From Auanema rhodensis (taxonomy: Eukaryota > Nematoda > Chromadorea > Rhabditida > Rhabditidae): a DNA stretch of 64,000 nt. Position 1 is the stretch's first letter. Each line of letters opens with the position of its first letter. A program made the position numbers and the translations under genes. This document shows positions 36,356-46,495 of this stretch, one piece after another. The DNA is taken from positions 7,130,001-7,194,000 of the forward strand of contig OZ059897.1 in NCBI GenBank assembly GCA_964057225.1, in the 5' to 3' direction. The notes beneath the pieces are model-generated. The model made no database searches. It was not told the DNA's origin and was given only the letters and a program-made list of their open reading frames with translations.

Positions 36356-37764
36356 CCTGATGACTTTTCTTCTAAAATGAAAAAATTATATTAAAAGGAC
36401 GTTGAAATATACTATACAATATAATTAAACTTTGAATAACAATAGAATAATGATTAGGATGAAAAGATAATTTTAGTCAAAAATAAACAACGATTTACGT
36501 GAAAATTAGCATACACGTCACGTGAATTTATTCAAAAACACTTATTACTCGAATCAAAAGGGGAAACATTTTAAAGTTTGAATTCCACATGAAAATATAA
36601 TAAAATTAAATTTTTTTTATTGGCTGATGAAGTAAGAAGAAAATAAAAATATTTTATAGGATAAGCAGAAGAGTTGAATCTTACATATACATATGTATCT
36701 GTGTATCTATGTATCTCCCATGGGATACAGTAAGAAAATCATTATTCATAAGAATGAAATATATAGAAATACAAAAGATATATAAATCATCTTAATATTA
36801 TAAATATTTCATATAAAGTAACATCAAATAGTTAACTATTACATACATGAAGGGGAGAGAAGACTGGGTTGCTCAAGAAGGAGGAACGGCTTTGCCAACA
36901 GACTTTTCATGAGGATATAGCCTGGATGAGAGCAAGTGGACAAGAATGGAATGACTCGTAAGAGGAAAGTAGAGATTTACTACTTTATTGGACGACATAT
37001 TCAAACTCAATCGATAACACAGATTAGCTGATGTTGAAGCCATAAATACGTATTTTGAATATAACGTATAACAAAGAAATCAGAATGAAATAGGAACATT
37101 TTTAAGCGAATAAGAAGAAAATGAGTAATGTAAATCTTAAAAAGAACAATATCAATAAACCGATTTTGCTACTCCTTTATATATTCTCCACGGATTCTGA
37201 CGTACTTTGCGTTAGAATGTGTCATTTGTCACGTATACTAGCTTAGAGACATCACATCGTTTGCGAATTGTTCATCGTTCATCGTCAATTCAACATATTT
37301 CTCATTTTTCTTTCTTAAGATCTCACGTTAACTCTTAGCACGTAAGTTTTGCAGAAGCAGCGTTGTCCTGTATTTACTCTCAAAGAGAAGAGCAGGCTAT
37401 AAACAACTTATGAACGCAGAAAGCAAAAGGCAACTTTTGTCGATGAAGTAACAACATTTCAATTTAAATTGTATTTCAAATCTGCATATTTTCACTCTTT
37501 AATGAAATTAATAATAATTCTTTGAAGATTAATTGTGACTCTGAATCATCTCAATATTGTGAGATCATCGTTCATCCACTAAATGGTTTGAAATCTTGCA
37601 AAGTCCTTCAGACCTCTTGGTAGTTTTTTGCGAACCTATACCAATAAAATCAAAGAAATTTTCAGATGATGAAGCTCAAAATGAAATGAAAGTTTCTTCA
37701 TAATAACCGTTACTTACCTCTTCTACAGTAGAAACATGTTGTCAGCGGAGTTTAGACACTAAGC
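36356..37764. other. intergenic, mostly empty
   Basis: No complete gene. Contains an ATAGTTAACTAT palindrome (36828-36839) and, near its end, the lysozyme last-exon remnant at 37562-37625. Confidence 0.4.
37562..37625 (-). pseudogene. lysozyme last-exon remnant
   Basis: On the minus strand the frame reads TLQDFKPFSG followed by TGA, matching NLGDFKPFGGW of the intact genes with the Trp codon TGG changed to TGA. An in-frame stop also lies a few codons upstream. Together with the exon 2-like fragment at 38063-38139 it shows a broken lysozyme directly downstream of the right-arm gene, on the same strand. Confidence 0.6.
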
Positions 37765-37935
37765 ATGTGATGATGCAACCTGAAAGAGAATAAAGTTTTG
37801 TGATTAACATTGAAAGCTGTATGTACTTGATCCTTAGGGTGATGTTATCATGTAAGGATAAGAGTTAGAAACCAACAATTCAAATTCAAATTTTCATTTT
37901 TCGTTTCGAGACAACGATGAGCGGTTGTTCTTCTA
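37765..37935 (+). repeat. 171-bp dispersed repeat, copy 1
   Basis: Starts ATGTGATGATGCAACCTG and ends at GGTTGTTCTTCTA. It recurs at 46047-46217 in the same orientation, with the same length and few substitutions. Part of it (the segment with TTCGTTTCGAGACAACGATG) also lies in the left arm near 21975-22060, inverted. Confidence 0.85.
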
Positions 37936-38062
37936 GCAGAAAAACTCAAAATTCTTAGTTTTCATCCCAACTTGGATTGTATTCCAGGAATTCTGATTAA
38001 GCATTAGCTGAACTGAGGTATGAGCTCTTCAGGGTTCAGAGAGATAAAAATGGGATAATTAC

Positions 38063-38139
38063 CTGATAAGAGTACTTCTGACCTCATCATCGTTTAGACA
38101 TTTCATCTGTTTATCAGTTACTGATTGTATCAAATTCAT
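38063..38139 (-). pseudogene. lysozyme exon 2 fragment (right arm), open frame kept
   Basis: After an acceptor with a long pyrimidine tract (TTTTTCTTCGATGCAG) the frame reads MNLIQSVTDKQMKCLNDDEV and then RSTLIR, ending at a GTAATT donor in phase 2, exactly as lysozyme exon 2 does (DFTQPATNKQMECLKENK, AFIR). The exon is undamaged but exons 3-6 do not follow, and only a broken last exon is found at 37562-37625. It is 84 bp downstream of the intact gene's stop. Confidence 0.7.
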
Positions 38140-38223
38140 CTGCATCGAAGAAAAAGAAGAAGAAAAAGCATTTTCAAGTTTTATTTTTCAAAAAGAAGAG
38201 AATAAACAACGATTATTCTAACT

Positions 38224-38959
38224 TTATTTTCTTGTAAACAGCTTATCCTGCTTACAGGCTACTCCACAAACGGTAATAGGTTTATCATATTGCATGGCAA
38301 GAACATCACCAGCTGTCCATCCACCAAATGGCTTGAAATCTCCCAAATTTTGTGGAGCTTGTGCATTAGCAACCCTATTGAAATATGAAAGATTCAAACA
38401 TTTTCTAATAAGAAATACCACAAATTGATTGTAGATTTAGCTTGTAAATCATGATAATTCATGTTGTTGGTGATGGCTTTCCAACTTGGTTGATCAGTAT
38501 GAATAGCAACGTCCCAGCCCTGTGTCAAATGTAAAATATTTCATTTGAATTAGATTTCTAACCTTAAGATTAGCAGCAACAACTACATCTTTCAAGAATT
38601 TGATGTTAGCAGTTGGATTAGCATTCCAATTCTGTGGAGATGTAACCTGAAAATGAACAAATCATCTTCGATTTCTATTAAAACTATTACATGTAAATAG
38701 AAAAATGTTTGATTTGAACCACAATTATCAAATCCATTGTACATTTCATTAAACTGATCAGCTCCACTCTTAGATCCTTTAGGTGATGGTACCATGTAAA
38801 TCTGAGCGTAGAAGTCATCTAGAAAAGAAAAAATTTTATTTTATCTTTCCAATAAGGAATAACACCACTTACTATAAATATTTAACAAAGTATTACAAGC
38901 ATTACTATCAAACATTCCTCCGTTTAATGGAACATAAGCTCTGAAATATATTTAGAAGT

Positions 38960-39003
<44 letters not shown>

Positions 39004-39230
39004 CTTTGATTGTGGATGTTACCTGATGAAAGCTCTATCAATCTTATTCTCTTTCAAACATTCCATTTGCTTATTAGTTGCTGGTTGAGTAAAATCCACT
39101 CCATCTATAGTGTCAACAGGTTTAGCCTAAAGCATTGAAGAAGTACAGTATGAAATCTGAAACTGTACTGCCTCACCTCTGCTGGCACAACGGCAAGAAG
39201 GATGAAGCCTAGAAGGAAACAGTATCGCAT
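38224..39230 (-). CDS. GH25 (Entamoeba-type) lysozyme, LYS family, right copy
   Basis: Inverted copy of the gene at 20700-21713. Exons 39177-39230, 39023-39126, 38873-38940, 38691-38818, 38563-38646, 38419-38519 and 38224-38374 have exactly the same lengths and phases, and the deduced 229-residue protein appears identical, including the replaced DxE position (YLHVTSPQNW) and the closing Cys pair. All splice sites and the start and stop are intact, so both copies can be functional. Promoter elements are duplicated too: TATATAAA inverted at 39285-39292, and TGATAA-type sites further out. The upstream region differs by a doubled 32-bp unit (39487-39550). Confidence 0.93.
38960..39000. repeat. 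(GA)n tract in lysozyme intron 2, right copy
   Basis: Forty-one bp; the complementary tract in the left copy is 47 bp, showing microsatellite drift since duplication. Confidence 0.95.
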
Positions 39231-39284
39231 TCTTGAACACGATTGAAGAAGATGATTTGGGTTGAACTATGAAGAATTGGGTGG

Positions 39285-39292
39285 TTTATATA
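39285..39292 (-). promoter_or_regulatory. TATA box of the right lysozyme gene
   Basis: TATATAAA on the minus strand, 54 bp upstream of the start, identical to the left copy. Confidence 0.55.
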
Positions 39293-39486
39293 CTTCCAAT
39301 TGAAATCTTTATCGTCACTTTTTGGTCCAAAAATTAATTTTTTGTTGATAAGTAAGAGATATGTTGTCGATTATCACATCATATTTATGCTTCTAATCAC
39401 TTTTTCTGTTATAAAATAATTATTTTGATTTTATATTCTATTATCACATAATATATTAAATTTTTGTTATCATTATACTTAGAATA

Positions 39487-39550
39487 CGTTGATTAACCTA
39501 TAACATAAGCTCGGACCACGTTGATTAACCTATAACATAAGCTCGGACCA
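39487..39550. repeat. 32-bp tandem duplication in the right lysozyme promoter
   Basis: Two perfect copies of a unit beginning CGTTGATTAACCTATAACAT, followed by a third partial start. The left arm has a single copy at about 20412-20444. It lies about 260 bp upstream of the right start codon, so it is a promoter difference between two genes with the same product. Confidence 0.9.
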
Positions 39551-39647
39551 CGTTGATTATGTTCAGTTTGAGTGATTTTTTAGCAATTTTCAATCAAAAT
39601 TGTGAATTTACTTATGAACTTCAATATCTAAACCACATAATCGTTAA

Positions 39648-40462
39648 AACATTTCATCTGTTACTGATTGTATCAAATCTATTCGTTTATGCTCAAGAGG
39701 TCTGTTAGTACTTGTTAGACTTAAAAGATTTTCACCAAGTTCTATCTTAAATCACATTTTTCATATAAATTTAAACATTTATAACTCATAGTTAATATAA
39801 TTTATAATAATATTATATACATCTATGTATATCAATGTAGAAAAATAGGAAATAATTCGAAATATTTCATGAATAACATTTGAAAATCTGGTGAGGATAC
39901 TGTTTCTAATTCAGTCAATAAATAATTTAATTATTTGATGTATCAAGTGTTCTATAATATTATTATTATTATTATTATTATATGATATAAGTAAGTTATA
40001 AATAATTTATATTCTAATCTCATAGATATTCTTATTATAGTTCTTTGTTTTTAACTTTTTACATCATTTGAATTGTTATTTGAGTTTATTTATAACATCT
40101 CTAGAGATGTAATAGTAATGTTTAAGATATAATATCATTAAAAACAATAAATATAAGGGTAAGAATTAAATAAAATATCTTATATTAAGGTTTCAAACAT
40201 ACGTAACATAACATAACAATTGATTGAAGATTAATGATTTCTCAAGAGAATTTTTAAACGTTTATATTTACAATTTTATAATAAAGTTAACTAAATTATA
40301 AAATAAATTATTATATATATATATATATATATATATACAATATACAATATAATATTATATTATTAAGCATAATTACTGTTTTAACTATAAAGTCTGTACT
40401 TTAACAGATTGACTTACTTAAATATTACAAGTTGTCATGTTTCTCAACATTTCTCATACAAC
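39648..40462. other. intergenic, AT-rich
   Basis: Holds (TAT)n at about 39957-39980 and a TATATA run at 40313-40335. A 30-bp piece at 39650-39680 repeats the lysozyme exon 2-like sequence (ATTTCATCTGTTACTGATTG). No gene is seen. Confidence 0.4.
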
Positions 40463-42751
40463 ATGTCTACAGTGCAGTCCACAGCTACAAATGTCTCGAC
40501 GTATGAGCTTGGCTATTGTCCGAATAGTCCTGTTCCGGAAGCTAAAGCTTGGTTCATCTTTGGTTCATATGCTATTGGTATTATTACTCTTGTCTTTGGA
40601 ATCTACTGTTCACGTCTGATGCTTAGAACATTAACAGATGAATATGGATCATTTGTTAAATATATTTATGTTTATCATATATCTTGTATGATATCCGGAA
40701 TATTCGTTTCATTATTTGCGGTAATTATTTGAATATGGTTATAGATTAGATTCCCCCTCTCTTATCATCTTTATTTATATTAGCTATGCTAACACTAGTT
40801 CAAATTTCGATTATCACAGTTATTAAGAATTTTGAAACAATGACTAAACCTCAGGCTCAAATGCATTCTGAAGCAATGCCTGAAGCTCAGACTCGAATGA
40901 ATTCTGAAGCAATGCCTGAAGCTCAGACTCAAATGAATTCTGAAGCAATGCCTGAATTCTGAAGCAATGCCTGAGGCTCAGGCTCAAATGCATTCTGAAG
41001 CAATGCCTGAAGCTCAGACTCGAATGAATTCTGAAGCAATGCCTGAATTCTGAAGCAATGCCTGAGGCTCAGGCTCAAATGCATTCTGAAGCAATGCCTG
41101 AAGCTCAGACTCGAATGAATTCTGAAGCAATGCCTGAATTCTGAAGCAATGCCTGAGGCTCAGGCTCAAATGCATTCTGAAGCAATGCCTGAAGCTCAGA
41201 CTCGAATGAATTCTGAAGCAATGCCTGAATTCTGAAGCAATGCCTGAGGCTCAGGCTCAAATGCATTCTGAAGCAATGCCTGAAGCTCAGACTCAAATGA
41301 ATTCTGAAGCAATGCCTGAAGCTCAGACTCAAATGAATTCTGAAGCAATGCCTGAAGCACAGGCTCAAATGCATTCTGAAGCAATGCCTGAAGCTCAGAC
41401 TCAAATGAATTCTGAAGCAATGCCTGAAGCTCAGGCTCAAATGCATTCTGAAGCAATGCCTGAAGCTCAGGCTCAAATGAATTCTGAAGCAATGCCTGAA
41501 GCTCAGACTCAAATGAATTCTGAAGCAATGCCTGAAGCGGCTCACCTTCTTCCATAGAATAGGGGCACGTGAACTAATCAACAAAAACCACCTGAAAACA
41601 AATAAACAATAAGATTCATGTATTGTTTCAGGCTCCGGTGTACTATCTGCCACTATTGACTGGTTACAGTATCGGACTTTGGAATTATTTGGGCGTTTCA
41701 TTCTTACATCAAACATATATTAATGTTTTACTTCATTTTGTTGGATACGGTATATGTGTCATTCTATTTTTCTATCGATATTGGATAGTACGTGGTGAAA
41801 ATTCTGATTCAACTTCATGGATATTTCGTTTTGGAATACTTTTGATAACCTTGATTTATACTGTTCCATACTTTATGGTAATAACATGGGCACCACATAA
41901 TCTGTCCAGCATGCAAAGCTTGGTAAATGTAAGTTTGTTTTCTTTTTTTTTTTAATTCAAAAATTTGTTTATGTTTATCTTTCTAGTCATGTCCAGCTTA
42001 TGCTACTCTTTTGCATATACCTCATGCTCAAAATATTGGACGTTTTCGAAATGAATTTGCTCTTCGAGTTGATGCTTTTCTGTTTTTTATAATTTCTATC
42101 ATATTTCTTACATCTATATTCGTCCTCAAACACTTAATTATACGTAATTTGGATAAACAGAAGTTATCAATGTCTCAGAAAACAGCATTGTTGCACAGGA
42201 AATTACTTCGGGCTCTTGAATTTCAGGTAATTATCTTAACAATTTCCTATACTAAGCGGATAATTTGAGGCTCTTGTCCCAACAAGTCTCATAGCTTGTC
42301 CCATCCTATTATTACATCTGAGCATGTTTTTCGATATTCCTATGCCTTTAGGTAAGTGAATATATTATTTTCATATCTTTTATCATCAAAATATATATTA
42401 TTTTAGATTTGTCACATTTAATAGTAACATCAGCTCAATTTCATGGTATTGCTAATACAATTGGAATCATCGTCCTCAATAATAGCTTATTAACACAGTT
42501 TATACAAGGTAACTTGTGTATGCTTAGAAGAAACTTCTACTTAACAAATCAAAAACATGCTTTTCTTGTTTTTCAGATTTTCTTCGTCTATTTCATGTAA
42601 AAGAAAACTTTGTTTTGAAACCTCCATTGACATCAATAGAAACGAAGGTTTTTAGATTCCAATGGTGCAGCTTGACGATAAACTTAAATAAACATTATTT
42701 CAGACAAGTTCAACTCTCAATGTTCACAGTTCTATTAATGTTATATCATAA
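40463..42751 (+). CDS. serpentine chemoreceptor GPCR, Str-superfamily (srh/sri-like)
   Basis: Seven-helix chemosensory receptor, expected in cilia of sensory neurons. Exons 40463-40720, 41632-41928, 41987-42226, 42270-42351, 42407-42508, 42577-42647 and 42704-42751 join in phase into 365 residues, a normal length. TM1 is WFIFGSYAIGIITLVFGIYC. TM2 runs across the first junction (ISCMISGIFVSLFA then APVYYLPLLTGYSIG), a continuation typical of srh/str proteins. Later marks are YINVLLHFVGYGICVILFFY, RFGILLITLIYTVPYFMVIT, FLFFIISIIFLTSIFVL, LLRALEFQALVPTSLIACPI (compare the family L-x-x-Q-x-x-x-P pattern of TM6) and TSAQFHGIANTIGIIVLNN for TM7. Intron 1 is 911 bp and contains a minisatellite; the other introns are 43-68 bp. 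The subclass is not certain. ATG 40463 is the first in-frame ATG. Confidence 0.85.
40750..40851 (+). other. hydrophobic open segment in chemoreceptor intron 1
   Basis: After an AG at 40748-40749 the frame reads IPPLLSSLFILAMLTLVQIS and continues (IITVIKNFETMTK) into the minisatellite in phase 0 with exon 1, stopping at a TGA in the array. It looks like one membrane span. It may be an alternative exon giving a truncated receptor, or the relic of another receptor exon; the full receptor does not need it. Confidence 0.35.
40852..41540 (+). repeat. 36-bp minisatellite with 91-bp higher-order unit
   Basis: The basic unit is GCTCAGACTCAAATGAATTC plus TGAAGCAATGCCTGAA (36 bp, 12 codons reading AQTQMNSEAMPE). 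In the 5' half, two basic units plus a 19-bp partial duplication form a 91-bp higher-order unit; the joint CCTGAATTCTGAAG recurs at 40951, 41042, 41133 and 41224, exactly 91 bp apart. The 19-bp piece shifts the frame and puts TGA in it. The 3' half (about 41240-41540) is plain 36-bp units, open in frame for about 100 codons and alternating GCTCAGACT/GCTCAGGCT and AATTCT/CATTCT variants. It lies inside chemoreceptor intron 1. Confidence 0.95.
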
Positions 42752-42863
42752 TAATATTTTTATTTTTTCTTTTTTTTTAAAACTAAAATTCTATAAACAA
42801 TGCTGTTCAATGCTGATTTCTGTTATAAGTATTAATACATTCATATCACATCATTATTTCAAT

Positions 42864-42869
42864 AATAAA
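42864..42869 (+). terminator. poly(A) signal of the chemoreceptor gene
   Basis: AATAAA, 112 bp after the stop codon. Confidence 0.55.
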
Positions 42870-43279
42870 CTATATTTAAATATTTAAATGAATACATATA
42901 CAACAAATGATTTTTAAAACTAATATCTTTAATAATTCAAAAATGCTGGACATGAAGCTTAAAACTTTGTTTTTTGAGGTGAATCAGATAGAGCTTCATC
43001 ACACTTCCTGATCTTACAATATACCTCATACATGACTTTTTTTCAGCAGTTTTGTATTAATTACAAACATTTTAATCAAATTTTACATGATTTTGGTTTT
43101 TTTTTACGGAAATTTCAAAAAATAAAAGAATTTCGCTTTCAATAAAGTTTGATACTGTCTTCTGGTATTCCATAATGTTTTTCATTCATACTAAGCTTTT
43201 AATAGATTTCAATTGTTTCACAAAATATTTCAAACATATTATTAAAAACTGAAATTATGATTGAAAAATACTTCCGTCA

Positions 43280-43441
43280 AGCTCTTTTGAAGAAAACATC
43301 GAACTTAGAATGTACAAGAGACCGTATGATCGACGATTCGCTGGAGTGTCACATGTCCCCATAGGTGAATTTTTGGGATTTGAAGCTGTTTCTAACAGAT
43401 TGTTTGATATTCTAGTACGAATCATATTAAATATCATCTAA
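43280..43441 (+). other. protein-like open segment, possible exon or relic
   Basis: One frame reads SFEENIELRMYKRPYDRRFA, then GVSHVPIGEFLGFEAVSNRL, and ends in a TAA at about 43441. The composition is protein-like and unlike the AT-rich background. There is no clear start or acceptor, and the opposite strand is also open for 60 codons, so strand and status are unsettled. Confidence 0.25.
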
Positions 43442-43641
43442 TAATCATATATAATTAATTTTTTTCTGTTGATTATTCATAATAATAATTCTCTCTTCTT
43501 CATTATTTTCAAATACATCTGTTTCATTTACTCATCATCGTATCCTAACCATGTCAACTACTCTTTAAGATATTCAAGAGGGCTTTATCTTGTCTATTAT
43601 TAAAAACTGAAGAATCTTTTGTCGGTTAACTTAAGCCACTT

Positions 43642-43785
43642 TCATTTCTTCTTTTTGCTATTCCGACTTCTAAGCACATGTCCCATTCTCTTGGGCTTTA
43701 TCAAGTTTTCTGATAACACACTGATGGATTGCTCCAAAAATGCTTCAGTTAACGTTTCGTCAGGTGGTACAGAAACAATATACAT
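43642..43785 (-). CDS. 47-residue ORF, possible small gene
   Basis: ATG at 43785 reads MYIVSVPPDETLTEAFLEQS, then ISVLSENLIKPKRMGHVLRS, and ends with a basic RNSKKKK before TGA. Composition is far from the AT-driven random frames around it. An AG (GGGATTAAAG) lies 8 nt before the ATG, the usual spacing of an SL acceptor; the in-frame TAA just upstream rules out reading in from a previous exon through that site. No signal peptide or membrane span. The family is unknown. It could also be the last exon of a gene whose upstream exons (about 43850-43980, where a good TTTTCTTGACAG acceptor is seen) are in another arrangement. Confidence 0.4.
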   Translation of the reverse strand: MYIVSVPPDETLTEAFLEQSISVLSENLIKPKRMGHVLRSRNSKKKK

Positions 43786-44611
43786 ATTTGGTTAGCTTTA
43801 ATCCCTGACTAACCTTCAGCATAGCATACAGAAGACCAATTAACATGCAATTCCAAAATACAGCTCAAATGAGAAAATGAGTGGTTGGACGAGCTGTGGA
43901 CCGTAAAGCATTGCCTGCATGGCCAGCATATGTTCATAGTTCGTTCAATTTTTGATTATGTTTGTTGAAGGCTGTCAAGAAAAATAGATGACTGACTTCA
44001 TTAGATATATTAGTTTAAGGGCAAACGACAAATTTATAAATTAACTGAATCTCATAAAATCTAGTATAGTATAGAATAGTTAATATAGTTTACAACAAAC
44101 CTACCATATCCATTAATTCAGAGATTTTCTTTCAAAATGTGTGATGTGAATGAATCTTATGATTTGAATAAGCTGTTAAACTGAAAACTTATTTGTATAA
44201 AGTGAAAGCGTTACAGTAATCTTCATGTGTTACTCGTTCATGTTGCAACTTTTTTTTAATTAATAGAGTGTGAGTTGCGGGAAATCTAATGAATGCCAAG
44301 ATTATGATGTCATGCCAGTGGGCAGTAAACTATATATATATATATCATTAAAAAATTGTTTTTATGCTGTAATAATTAATATTTGAATACGATATGATGA
44401 TGTAGATGTCTGTTTAATACCGCTTTGTACGGATCTGTACTTGTATGTATGTGTGTGTGTGTGTGTGTGCCAGATGTGATTGCGCAATATTACTTCAGAG
44501 GACATCATCATCATCATCTATTGCTGTTATGTTTCTTGGTAATTTTTCTCTGTTCTTTAGCCTTTGTTAGATCCAGAAAATCCCCTGGTTAAGGATGAGC
44601 TTAGTTTGAAC

Positions 44612-44712
<101 letters not shown>

Positions 44713-46046
44713 GATTCTCTTCTCGTGTTTTTTTTAACTTATTTATACACACTAATCTGAATAAAGACAGAGAGATTAATAAAAAGGTTAACATCTGATT
44801 GTTTAAGACGATAAATAGAAATACATATGTTAAATGAAGAGAAACAACAACTGTTGTTGTTAACTATACTATATAGTATATGAATATTTAGGTGAATAAC
44901 ATCAAATGATTGTAACGAAAAATGACTACAAGATGATGAACAAGAGTTCGAACTATATTGATGACAAATAAGATTATATTACTTATGTATCTGTCATATG
45001 TATATCAAAATTCTATCTCAATCTGATGCTGATGTCATAGCAAGTTGCTGTCAGCTATGCTCAAGCTGTATCGAAGATGTAAGACATCATATCTCATATA
45101 TTCAGAAGAAGGATAAGACGCTTTCAGACTGTTCAATCCCTGAAATCGTTCTCTCATCTTGGCTTAAGTCTCATCGTCTTCACGTTATGATGAGAATCTT
45201 AATGAAGACGACAGTATTCTTCTGATTTGTCAAGTGTAGGCTTTGACGTTCTTCATCACGAATGACCCACATTGCTTGTTAGACGATGAAAGGAAATCAT
45301 CATAGGACTCCTTACTGCCTAATCATCATTCTCAACAAACTCATCGTAGGAGACATGGTCATGATGATGATGAGTAGTAACATCAACGTGTTCGTCAACG
45401 TTGTTGTGTTTAAGCTTTTCACCTCATCATCATCTATGACGCAGTACATGTGAAGTAAATGCTGATTGTTTCCGAGGTCAATCAATCAAATAACAACCAT
45501 GAATCAGTACCAACAGCAGAAGACCTATCATTACCGGCCATTATATAATTATATAAAATTTGATTATTCTATACTATGCTTATAAAATTAAATAATATCA
45601 TTTTTCTATTTTTATGTCTCAATTAACCTGCAACAACATCGAAGTTTCTAGTATGTTTCCCATGTTAAGAGCAGAACAGACCAAAACTTTTTCAGAAAAG
45701 TTGAGTTGCAAGAAAGTTTTTTAGTACAAAGTTTTATTTTGTAAGCGATTTGAATCAAATTTTCTAAAAAATGTCAACTAATTTTGCAGAAATCTCACAA
45801 AATGCAAGATAAGTCAAAGTTTTACACGTTATGCATCAACAGAATTACATAATTTAATAATTAAATAAAAGAACTTACAATGAAAACAGTTTAGGGTGTG
45901 AGATGTTCGACATCTCATGGTAACATCCGAAAATTACAGAACCACAGCTTACATTACCTAACGTTTCTAACCCGGACCACATGAAGATCATTGAATTTAA
46001 TGGGGAAAAATTGATAAATTTCAAATTTTTTAAATATTGAGTTTGG

Positions 46047-46217
46047 ATGTGATGATGCAACCTGAAAGAGAATAAAGTTTTGTGATTAACATTGAAAGCT
46101 GTATGTACTTGATCCTTGGGGCGATGTTATCATGTCAAGATAAGAATTAGAAACCAACAATTCGAATTCAAATTTTCATTTTTCGTTTCGAGACAACGAT
46201 GAGCGGTTGTTCTTCTA
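46047..46217 (+). repeat. 171-bp dispersed repeat, copy 2
   Basis: Same sequence, length and orientation as 37765-37935 with a few substitutions. Flanked here by unrelated DNA (TTTAAATATTGAGTTTGG before, ATTACAGGAATTCAGATC after), so the unit boundaries are sharp. Confidence 0.85.
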
Positions 46218-46440
46218 ATTACAGGAATTCAGATCAAACATTCGATCATTTGTTGAAAGATATAGAAAAACGGGTATATACCTATATATATATTTATTTA
46301 TATTGTTAAAAAGAAATAAGTAATCTTTATATAGTATTTATTTATATAAAATATAATTAACTATAATTAATATTAATTGTATTTGATGCTTCTCCTTTTA
46401 CTCTAATTAGAATCATAGTGAGTAAGCTTATATGATACAT

Positions 46441-46443
<3 letters not shown>

Positions 46444-46492
<49 letters not shown>
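46444..46492. repeat. (GA)n tract
   Basis: About 24 GA units. Confidence 0.95.

Positions 46493-46495
<3 letters not shown>

Larger units (their letters stand above)
37842..39647 (-). repeat. right arm of the lysozyme inverted duplication
   Basis: Reverse complement of 20315-22061 with the small differences listed there. The space between the arms is 15.8 kb and holds the third lysozyme, the Cys-rich secreted protein and the mitochondrial subunit gene. Such a pair can mediate inversion of the interval or gene conversion between the arms. Confidence 0.9.

Noticed and set aside
40409-40462. Upstream extension of the chemoreceptor frame
   Set aside because: It would need a TTG start; the first ATG (40463) gives a normal receptor N-terminus.
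40852-41540. CRISPR-like regularity of the 36-bp array
   Set aside because: Units are contiguous with no unique spacers, and the host is a eukaryote; it is a minisatellite.
41105-41716. 203-codon open frame on the minus strand across the 36-bp array
   Set aside because: It is the antisense reading of a repeat whose unit length is a multiple of three, so it stays open automatically; there is no independent coding signal.
44998-45225. 75-codon Cys-containing frame
   Set aside because: Protein-like in places but lacks splice context, neighbours or a recognisable domain; not enough to call a gene.
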